This document shows positions 25,322 to 32,172 of a DNA stretch of 43,195 nucleotides, one piece after another (the stretch's first letter is position 1; each line of letters begins with the position of its first letter). The notes below the pieces were generated by a model. It was not told the origin of the DNA. It did no database searches and was given only the letters and a program-made list of their open reading frames with translations. The position numbers were made by a program, and so were the translations under genes. Source of the DNA: Clostridia bacterium (lineage in GTDB: Bacteria; Bacillota; Clostridia; Christensenellales; UBA1242); contig JAFUJK010000014.1 in assembly GCA_017468205.1 (NCBI GenBank), positions 1 through 43,195 of the forward strand, read 5' to 3'.

Positions 25322-25615
25322 ATGTCAATGGAATTAGAAAGTTCAATTATTGGAGAATTAAAAAAGACTAGTGTCGAAAGATTAGAAATTTTGCTTACTG
25401 ATGAGGATTACCTGGATTATTCAATTTTGGACGAATTGTCGAAAGATGTGTTAATTGAATTATTAAAAAAGGCTGTATCTCGAATTAGCTCGGATTTTTA
25501 TGATTGTGGGTTGAATGTTTTTGACCAACAAGAGGTTGATTCTATGGAGTTACATTGTCTTCTAAACTTATTGCACAAAGATATACAGGATGGTTTATAT
25601 CGTTTAACATCTTAA
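25322..25615 (+). CDS. Hypothetical acidic protein, early region
   Basis: The protein has 97 residues with TAAGGAG before the ATG. Strongly acidic and leucine-rich helices (VERLEILLTDEDYLDYSILDELSKDVLIELLKKAV). No motif recognised. Acidic size-matched proteins in early regions can be DNA mimics or anti-host factors; nothing here proves that. Confidence 0.6.
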   Translation: MSMELESSIIGELKKTSVERLEILLTDEDYLDYSILDELSKDVLIELLKKAVSRISSDFYDCGLNVFDQQEVDSMELHCLLNLLHKDIQDGLYRLTS

Positions 25616-25651
25616 TGTAAAAATATGTTTTAATTAAAAGGAGAAAAATAA

Positions 25652-26059
25652 ATGATTAAAATTGATAGAACGTCTATAGAAATAAAAGGCACTGAAGAAG
25701 ATGTGGCTGTTGAGTTTTTTATTTTGATGAAAAAATTTGTAGAAATACATTTATTTGATACTTTAAGAAAAGTTGCAAGGGTGCAACATCTTGATTGTAT
25801 TGCGCAAATTGAAGCAGGTGCTAAAAAACTACTACAAGCTTATGAGCAAAAAAATTTAAAAAATGATTACCAAAGAATAGATATGCGAATTTCTGATACT
25901 AGCGAAAATCTCGAAAAATTTGATAAATTTTTAAATATGCTAGAAAGGTCTGATTTAATAAAAATCATCAATAGTTCGCGTAACTACAAAAATAGAAATA
26001 GCAAAATAGAAAGAAAATATCTTACAATAGAATTTAAGGAGATTAAGAAAAATGATTAA
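25652..26059 (+). CDS. Hypothetical protein, early region
   Basis: The protein has 135 residues with AAAGGAG before the ATG. A short strand-rich start (IKIDRTSIEIKGTEEDVAVEFFILMKKFVEIH) is followed by helices and a basic C-terminus. No family recognised. Its last eight bases overlap a tiny gene, in a chain of overlapping starts and stops that reaches 26571, indicating one operon. Confidence 0.6.
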   Translation: MIKIDRTSIEIKGTEEDVAVEFFILMKKFVEIHLFDTLRKVARVQHLDCIAQIEAGAKKLLQAYEQKNLKNDYQRIDMRISDTSENLEKFDKFLNMLERSDLIKIINSSRNYKNRNSKIERKYLTIEFKEIKKND

Positions 26060-26111
26060 AGCAGAAAATGAAATCGATGAAATAAAGGGAAAAATATGGA
26101 GGGAGTTATGA
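26052..26111 (+). CDS. Possible 19-residue peptide
   Basis: The ATG at 26052 has TAAGGAG at proper distance and reads MIKAENEIDEIKGKIWREL. It overlaps the preceding stop and the following start (ATGA). It may be a real micro-gene or only a coupling device that carries ribosomes to the next start. Confidence 0.35.
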   Translation: MIKAENEIDEIKGKIWREL

Positions 26112-26230
26112 AATTATTGATAATTCAAACAAAAAATAGAGGGATTAGGATATTTCATCCAGAGCAAAAAGTAAAAGCGCAACTTTGGGCGCTAATGTGT
26201 AAAACAAAAATATATGAGGTAAAGATATGA
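26108..26230 (+). CDS. Small protein of 40 residues
   Basis: The ATG at 26108 lies behind a strong GGAGGGAG site. The product is basic and includes KNRGIRIFHPEQKVKAQLWALMCKTK. Start and stop both overlap neighbours as ATGA, the tight packing typical of phage early genes. Function unknown. Confidence 0.55.
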   Translation: MKLLIIQTKNRGIRIFHPEQKVKAQLWALMCKTKIYEVKI

Positions 26231-26571
26231 ACGATATTGAAGAAATCTTAATAAGAAAGTCTATAAAAAGCAAAGAGAAAATCTCACTTGCTTGCAGTAT
26301 TGGAGCAGTTGTTGGAAGCATTTTAACAATAATTTTAAATCTAGTGGCTTACATATTATGCTGTTATCATTATGAAATTGCTATGTACATTTTAAAAACT
26401 TTAGGAACGGTAGCTTTTGTGGGAACCTGGATATTAATTATTACAGTTTTTATTTTGCAAGAGAAAATCAAAAAAGAACAATTAAATTTAAAGTTTAAAG
26501 AAGTTTATGAAAAAATTTCACAGCTTGAACAAAAATCATACTATTACAATCCAAAAATCAGAGGTGAATAA
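26227..26571 (+). CDS. Small membrane protein with two spans
   Basis: The protein has 114 residues; its ATG overlaps the previous stop (ATGA). Two hydrophobic segments (about residues 20-50 and 55-80) are followed by a charged C-terminal helix. Both ends are predicted to face the cytoplasm. Function unknown; such proteins in phages range from holins to superinfection exclusion factors. It contains no lysis-specific signal. Confidence 0.6.
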   Translation: MNDIEEILIRKSIKSKEKISLACSIGAVVGSILTIILNLVAYILCCYHYEIAMYILKTLGTVAFVGTWILIITVFILQEKIKKEQLNLKFKEVYEKISQLEQKSYYYNPKIRGE

Positions 26572-26972
26572 TGATTGCTGATGTTTTACGCAAAGCACGA
26601 AACAATGTTGGAGTATCACAACGCGAAATGGCTGAATTATTAAATATAGACCGCCCCACATATAACAAAATCGAGCAAAATAAAATTGCGCCAAGATATG
26701 AAGATTTACCCAAAATTGCAAAAAATTTAAAAATTGATTTAAAATTATTACAAAAATCAATATGTGCACGCCCCAAAATCGCGTGTGCACACCCACCCAA
26801 ACGCAAAACTAGTATAAATACCTATAAGCTCACCGTAGCGCTTGATAGAGGCGATTTTTGTGAACTCACAAAATCAAATCTAAAAAAATGCGGATACAAT
26901 AACCTAAGCGAATTTATTTTAGTGGCTTATTCGCAACTGGAAAAACAACTTAAAGAATTAGATTCAAAATAA
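26571..26972 (+). CDS. XRE-HTH protein with C-terminal extension
   Basis: The protein has 133 residues. Residues 1-60 form an XRE domain (VLRKARNNVGVSQREMAELLNIDRPTYNKIEQNKIAPRYEDLPKIAKNL). A basic Cys-Pro-rich linker (ARPKIACAHPPKRKT) then leads to about 55 residues with a helix that resembles a ribbon-helix-helix-like DNA-binding part (LTVALDRGDFCELTKSNLKKCGYNNLSEFI). A third regulator in the element, placed just before the replication-type gene, may control it. TAATG overlap with the preceding gene. Confidence 0.75.
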   Translation: MIADVLRKARNNVGVSQREMAELLNIDRPTYNKIEQNKIAPRYEDLPKIAKNLKIDLKLLQKSICARPKIACAHPPKRKTSINTYKLTVALDRGDFCELTKSNLKKCGYNNLSEFILVAYSQLEKQLKELDSK

Positions 26973-26981
26973 GGAGGATAT

Positions 26982-27809
26982 ATGAGAAAGAACGTTCTAA
27001 CAGAAGATTTTGTTTTTGAAACAATGCAAAAAAACTTGAGTAACGAAAATTATGCAAAATTAAGCAAAGCAATATTGTCGTTTGGATTTTCTCGAGCCGA
27101 GCCTGACGAGGGTGAACTCGATGAAGGGTTACGTGTTGCTTATGACATAATTACATATTTAATGGCTAGGTCGCAAGAGGTTTATGATATCAAGCTAGCA
27201 AATGCTAAAAAAGGCGGAAGACCAAAAACCAACAAAACAGAAACCGAAGGAGAACCTACTCAAAACCAAGACATAACCGAAACAAAACCAAACGATAACC
27301 AAAATGAAACCGAAATAAAACCAAACGATAACCAAAACATAACCAAAGATAAACCTAAACGAAACCTAGCAAAAACCAAAACCGAACCTAACAAAACCAA
27401 AACAGAACCAAACCCTAACCCTATAGAAACAGAAATAGAATATACGTACGTTAATAATAATAAAAATAATATTTTCTTTCTCTCTGACTACGCTGGACAA
27501 AAGCCAAAGGAATATTCACCCGAACTCCGCAAAAAATTCCTGGGAGAAAATTACGAGTATCACAAAGGTGATGAATTTGGCTTGTCAATGTTGGTTATTG
27601 TTGATACACTACTCGAAATCCAAGAATTTGCGCAATTAAATGGCGAGATAAAATTCAACACTCGAAGTTATAGTGCAACAGAAATAGAAAATTTGCTGAA
27701 TAAATTTGGAAAACGTGTTGTTGATAATTTAACATTCAAAATCGCAAAGGACAAAAGCATAGAAAACATTCCTGCTTATGTGCTAGGAACTTTACTGCAA
27801 TTTAACTAG
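26982..27809 (+). CDS. Replication-type protein with N-terminal DUF6291-like domain and Asn/Lys/Thr-rich linker
   Basis: The protein has 275 residues with AAGGAGG before the ATG. Residues 1-85: a helical domain ending KLANAKKGGRPKTNKTE, the pattern of DUF6291-type proteins in front of replication functions of phages. Residues 85-150: a low-complexity linker of K, T, E, P and N, in which a 12-residue unit (ETEIKPNDNQN-type) occurs twice. Residues 165-275: a compact C-terminal domain (SATEIENLLNKFGKRVVDNLTFKIAKDKSIENIPAYVLGTLLQ), the type that recruits a replicative helicase in phage replisome organisers. It is the only replication candidate seen; no rolling-circle motif (HUH) is present. Confidence 0.65.
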   Translation: MRKNVLTEDFVFETMQKNLSNENYAKLSKAILSFGFSRAEPDEGELDEGLRVAYDIITYLMARSQEVYDIKLANAKKGGRPKTNKTETEGEPTQNQDITETKPNDNQNETEIKPNDNQNITKDKPKRNLAKTKTEPNKTKTEPNPNPIETEIEYTYVNNNKNNIFFLSDYAGQKPKEYSPELRKKFLGENYEYHKGDEFGLSMLVIVDTLLEIQEFAQLNGEIKFNTRSYSATEIENLLNKFGKRVVDNLTFKIAKDKSIENIPAYVLGTLLQFN

Positions 27810-27823
27810 TTGCGGAGGTTGCT

Positions 27824-28072
27824 ATGGCTAAAAAACGGGAGATTGTGATAATGGCGGTCAGTGATGATATTTTTGAGTTACCCACTGCTGTCTTTGATAA
27901 TGTTCAACAAGTCGCCCGCTGGGCGGGCTGTCCAATTGAAATTGCGCTTCAATTAGTGAATCACGAAACCGATTTAACCGGGTATCGCTTCGTTAAGGTT
28001 GATTTATTACGAACAAGAGGAAAAAACAAAGGGGGGTGCGTGAAAAAATCAAAAAAAATTAAAAATTTTTAA
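27824..28072 (+). CDS. Small phage-type protein
   Basis: The protein has 82 residues with GGAGG before the ATG. The N-terminal part (IVIMAVSDDIFELPTAVFDNVQQVARWAGCPIEIALQLV) resembles small accessory proteins near replication genes of Bacillota phages; the C-terminus is very basic. It closes the early operon, immediately before the hairpin array. No function can be assigned. Confidence 0.6.
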   Translation: MAKKREIVIMAVSDDIFELPTAVFDNVQQVARWAGCPIEIALQLVNHETDLTGYRFVKVDLLRTRGKNKGGCVKKSKKIKNF

Positions 28073-28108
28073 TACTATGTATTAATTTTTGCCTCTAATG
28101 TGCCAGAA

Positions 28109-28284
28109 GGGGTCAAAAACCCCCGATTTTGAAAAAGTGGGTGTATAATTATGCGTGTGCGTGTGATTGAGTTTTTCGTCATGTACTCAATCACCCCACT
28201 CTTTAATAGAGAAGTGTGAAACTTCTTGCGAGTATTTCTCATTCTCGCGAAAATTTTGTCAAACGGCAATTCTACCTTGCCGTT
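28109..28284. promoter_or_regulatory. Intergenic array of five hairpins, candidate origin/packaging region
   Basis: In 176 bp there are GGGGT-CAAAA-ACCCC (28109-28123), GTGATTGAGT/ACTCAATCAC (28163-28194, 10 bp), AGAAGT/ACTTCT (28210-28226), GCGAG/CTCGC (28228-28248) and AACGGCAA/TTGCCGTT (28262-28284). No coding frame fits. It separates early from structural genes, exactly where filamentous phages carry their origins and packaging hairpin. Function is inferred from position and structure. Confidence 0.6.
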
Positions 28285-28345
28285 ATTATGGAATTACTGT
28301 GGCTCGTACCCACTCTATTCCACCAAATAAACGTTGGAGGAGTTT

Positions 28346-28471
28346 ATGAAGTTTTTTGAAGGGCTGTTAGCTTTTTTGGGAGGTGCTGCTGTTACAATTG
28401 CTAGTGTGCTGATTGCAGTAAATGTTAGTGAATCCGCGAAGGGGTTGATTGTGAAATGCCTGGGAGCGTAA
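28346..28471 (+). CDS. 41-residue single-span protein, candidate major coat protein
   Basis: The ATG at 28346 has GGAGGAG upstream, one of the strongest sites in the element. The product has a short charged start (MKFFEG), a hydrophobic helix of about 20 residues (LLAFLGGAAVTIASVLIAV) and a polar tail with two lysines (K32, K37). Major coat proteins of filamentous phages are of this size and pattern, although they usually have a more acidic N-terminus and a more basic end. Its 3' end overlaps the next gene by 16 bases. A holin-like or accessory membrane peptide is the alternative. Confidence 0.55.
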   Translation: MKFFEGLLAFLGGAAVTIASVLIAVNVSESAKGLIVKCLGA

Positions 28472-29694
28472 AGAAGAAGCCAGCACGCAAAAGAACTAGC
28501 ACAAAAGCAAAAGCTAGTGAAAGACGTGTAAGTGCAATTTTTATGATATTGCTGTACATATTCGTTGCGCTATCTATCGGAGTGATTGGATACACAATTT
28601 ACTACTTCAAAAACAATCCCCCACAAACAATTGCTGTCGGCGAGGTTGACTCTTTAACGTACAGCGAAGACAAGCAGTATCCGATTGAAGTACTCTACTC
28701 TTCCAACGCAAAGCAAAATGGCGAACGTGTGTATGAATTAAGAATGAATTATTACATCGACCCCGAGTTACCTTCATCAACTGCAGGATTAACATCTAAC
28801 GAAGTTTTGGCGCAAACCTTCAAACAAACTTATTCAAGCGGAATACAATTTGTGGATAAAATACAATTTGAATCTCGTACAACACACGTAGGAGGGTTAT
28901 TTGAAGCTTCATATCTCACAACCTACACACCAACCAATGCATATTATTACAACACAACAAACAATGTTAGCTACGATGCTATCCAAGAACTATCTTACAA
29001 AGATAAGTGGATTATTGATTTTGGTGAAGGTAAACTAGGTCGCATTACACAAGATGCTGAAAATCAGATTGTGAAAAAACTCAATCTAGCGACTTATTAC
29101 AGCAATCAAAATATCAACAAATTTTTGCTCGATGTTTACTATTGTGTCGAAAGTCTTGAGTACGGCAAACAAGTGCTATTGTTTGACCTCAGCGATTACT
29201 TTACGTTTGAATATTTTTCAACCGATGACCTTAAATTCCACGTTCCAGACACGGACGAACAGCATTTGTATGTCAATATTTTAGTCGACAAGACTGAAAA
29301 TGGTATGGTTAATCACGAACAATCGTTGTTTGATATTGTTGCTAATGACGCGAACTGGACTTATGATGGTGTGATTGCTGAAGATTATTGGACATCACAC
29401 GCAGAACTTAATTTAACTATCGCTGATTTTGAACTCAAAGACAGCAAATTATCGTTGAATGAAGATGCAATTGACTATTATTCTTCATTCGACCCTAAAA
29501 ATCTCGATTTAACAATCAATATCGACCTCACAGACACCACCGCAACGGGCTTTGCCGAAAAAGCGTTTGGTGATTTATCAGTAGACGAAATCGTTGTTAC
29601 TTCGTCCACTGCTAAAACCTTCAGCTACTACACGTTGCCAGAAAATTGCACGATTATCGCAAACAATAACGTAACGCTGGAGGTGATTGCATGA
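28456..29694 (+). CDS. N-terminally anchored structural protein candidate 1
   Basis: The protein has 412 residues. A very basic start (VKKKPARKRTSTKAKASERR) is followed by one membrane span (AIFMILLYIFVALSIGVIGYTIYYF, residues about 28-52) and about 355 exported residues rich in strands and in Thr, Tyr, Asn and Asp. No family recognised. It overlaps the 41-residue gene and the following gene (ATGATTG), so it is made together with them. Topology and position fit a minor virion protein held in the membrane before assembly. Confidence 0.65.
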   Translation: MPGSVKKKPARKRTSTKAKASERRVSAIFMILLYIFVALSIGVIGYTIYYFKNNPPQTIAVGEVDSLTYSEDKQYPIEVLYSSNAKQNGERVYELRMNYYIDPELPSSTAGLTSNEVLAQTFKQTYSSGIQFVDKIQFESRTTHVGGLFEASYLTTYTPTNAYYYNTTNNVSYDAIQELSYKDKWIIDFGEGKLGRITQDAENQIVKKLNLATYYSNQNINKFLLDVYYCVESLEYGKQVLLFDLSDYFTFEYFSTDDLKFHVPDTDEQHLYVNILVDKTENGMVNHEQSLFDIVANDANWTYDGVIAEDYWTSHAELNLTIADFELKDSKLSLNEDAIDYYSSFDPKNLDLTINIDLTDTTATGFAEKAFGDLSVDEIVVTSSTAKTFSYYTLPENCTIIANNNVTLEVIA

Positions 29695-30845
29695 TTGGTT
29701 CTAGAATTTTAGCCAACATTTTCAAGTTGTTATGGAAATTATTGCTAATTGCCGTTGTTTGTGCTGGCGTTTATTGTGCTGTTATGTTAATTGACCACTA
29801 CAATAACAAAAGTGAGACCTTCGGCACTGTGAATTATCACGATATTTACGCCGACTTCAACGTGTTTGACTGTGATTTATCCGATGCGATTTTCTACAAA
29901 ACAGACACTGGCTACGAATATGAAATAAGCATTCCAAAATCAATTAAATTTGACGGAAATACAAATAAGTACAATGTACTGATAAACAACTTGCCTTGCA
30001 CGAATGAAAACAGCACGGCGGGAATTTTAACCGCTACACATAACATCAATTACTACACACTCGAAGGTAACAACAATCTGCAAATGCAACTTGATGTAAC
30101 ACTCAAATTTTATCAATCGAAAGTGGATATTGTGATTTCAAACACGAACAATATTTTGCAACAGTCGTATTTTCTTGAATATCTTCAATTCAATGGGTTA
30201 AATTTGAGAATTATAGATGCACAATATACACCTACACAAGCCACCACTAACACAACTTGTACTGCAACATTTTTGGATGACGAAAATAATTGCATCGAAA
30301 TCCAGCAGTATCGAAAAGGTGCAAGCATTGTTGCGCCAGAAGCACCAGCAAAATCTGGTTATGTGTTTGCTGGTTGGAGTCCAGAAATCCCAGAGATTAT
30401 TACCAGTAATATGATTTTCACCGCCACATATGAACAACTCGAGGAAAATGTGGTTGGTTATGTCGAGCAATTAAACTATGCAAACACTGTTTATGCTTCT
30501 TTTGTGGATGCTAATTTTAGCGTAAATAGCGAAAATATTAGCAAGATTGTTTTAAACGGAAGTATCACATTTTTGGACGGAAATACAGCATATTTTGATA
30601 ACACAGAGATTGAGTATAAATCTGCTGGTTATAGTGACGGACTAACTCGCAACACTTCTGTTATTGATGTTACTTGTACAAGCTCGACTGGCTCTACAAT
30701 ACAGCAAAAAATGTATTTGTATCTTACAAAATCTGGTGCAAATATTAATGTTTATTTTTTCAAAGCTGATGCTGACGAATTAAGTGGAATTGGCATAAGT
30801 GCCGTGTCATCAAATGCAAGCATTACCTATTTTGTGAAGGAGTAG
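29691..30845 (+). CDS. N-terminally anchored protein candidate 2 with InlB-type repeat
   Basis: The protein has 384 residues. A membrane span near residues 10-33 (LLWKLLLIAVVCAGVYCAVMLI) precedes an exported part. Residues about 185-255 form an InlB B-type repeat (CTATFLDDENNCIEIQQYRKGASIV..PAKSGYVFAGWSPEI..NMIFTATYE). The C-terminal 130 residues are strand-rich. It overlaps the previous gene by 4 bases. InlB repeats are common in bacterial surface proteins including three in this window, so the element uses the same module as its host. A role in host attachment is plausible. Confidence 0.68.
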   Translation: MIGSRILANIFKLLWKLLLIAVVCAGVYCAVMLIDHYNNKSETFGTVNYHDIYADFNVFDCDLSDAIFYKTDTGYEYEISIPKSIKFDGNTNKYNVLINNLPCTNENSTAGILTATHNINYYTLEGNNNLQMQLDVTLKFYQSKVDIVISNTNNILQQSYFLEYLQFNGLNLRIIDAQYTPTQATTNTTCTATFLDDENNCIEIQQYRKGASIVAPEAPAKSGYVFAGWSPEIPEIITSNMIFTATYEQLEENVVGYVEQLNYANTVYASFVDANFSVNSENISKIVLNGSITFLDGNTAYFDNTEIEYKSAGYSDGLTRNTSVIDVTCTSSTGSTIQQKMYLYLTKSGANINVYFFKADADELSGIGISAVSSNASITYFVKE

Positions 30846-30848
30846 TTT

Positions 30849-32090
30849 ATGAGGATTAGTTTTGCTAACATTTTAGCAACATTATTGAGTTGCATACTAA
30901 TTGTTGTATTTATTGCTCTTTGCTATTTTTACGATGAAAAAACTGGAACAATAAACTTAACCAACCAAGAATTTTATACACAGGAAGAAATGGACTCAAA
31001 CTACGATAAAGGATATCAAGCAGCAACAACAAATCAAAGCGTGGAAAAAGCAACATTACTAGCTCAAATTGACACTCTGACATCTGCAAAAAACAGTGTT
31101 GAAAGTGAATTGACCGAGAAAAACGAATTGTTGGAAGAATATCAATTAACCAACTCTCAAGACAAGCAAACAATTGTCAATCTCGAAAATGAAATAACTC
31201 GTCTAAACTCGCAAATTGCTATCCTCGAAGCTGATATTGAGTACTATATTGAGCAATTGAATCAAGTAACAACAACGGTTACTGCAACATTTTATCTTAA
31301 TGAAGATTCAAGCGAAGTATATTACACAAAGGTTTTAAATTCTGGCGACACACTATTGCGTGGTGATGTTCCTGCTCCTCAAAATACGACATATTTAGGT
31401 TTTGTTGGATGGTATTCAAACGGCAATGAATTAACATCAATGGAATTGATTGAAGATACTGTTTTTTACGGCAAATGGGAAACTATAGCAGTTGATGCAA
31501 TTTTTGTCGGCTTTGATGACGAAATTATCGAATCAAAAGTCGTGGGAATTGGTGAAGTTCTTACTGCTCCAGAACCACCACTCGTAGACGGATACAAGTT
31601 TACAGGTTGGTCTCCTAGCGTTCAATCGTACATAATTTAAAACAAAACGTTTAAAGCCAACTATGAGATATTGGAGCTAACGGAATACAAATTGGTTGCT
31701 GTTCAAACGCATTATGAAGTTTATGACCAAGATTCGTTAATAAGCGAAAATTTTGGACGTATTAATGGTGTATCTTTGCGTGGAAATTGTTCTTTTATAT
31801 GTGACAATGTAACATATACATTAAATTTGAACAATGATTTTGCGCCAGACACTTATAACAACGATATGTTTAAAACTGAAACTATTGAAGCAACAGCATA
31901 TGCTCAAGACGGAACAGCACGAAAATTTTACATCAATATTGAATTAGAAAATACGGGCTGGTCGTTTAAAGAGCAAAAAGAGACTGGAAATTATATGTAC
32001 GTGTGGCTTGGCATAACTGTTAACGACAATGGTTCTACATATCGCGAACTGATAACAAATAACTTATACATTACATTAAATCTTGCTTAA
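30849..32090 (+). pseudogene. N-terminally anchored coiled-coil/InlB protein, interrupted by an in-frame TAA
   Basis: Frame 30849-31640 gives 263 residues: a span (ILATLLSCILIVVFIALCYFY), a coiled coil (residues about 60-135), then two InlB-type units. It ends ..GWSPSVQSYII at TAA 31638-31640. The same frame continues without a break to 32090 with NKTFKANYE, which is exactly the end expected for the interrupted InlB unit (compare NMIFTATYE in the neighbour), and 139 further residues; the only start there is a TTG without ribosome site. The undisturbed gene would have 413 codons, like its two neighbours. So it is a nonsense mutation, suppressed stop or sequence error. The truncated protein may still work. 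Confidence 0.72.
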
Positions 32091-32172
32091 CATATTTCTT
32101 CGGGAGGCTCTTAAAAAAGAACCTCCAACCATTAGCAGTACGAGTGCTTTCAAATTTAAAAAAGGAGTAAAA

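Noticed and set aside
27240..27425. Tandem repeats taken as a CRISPR array
   Set aside because: The AACCAAAA-type repetition is short, irregular and within a coding linker; no palindromic repeats with unique spacers of constant length exist anywhere in the window.
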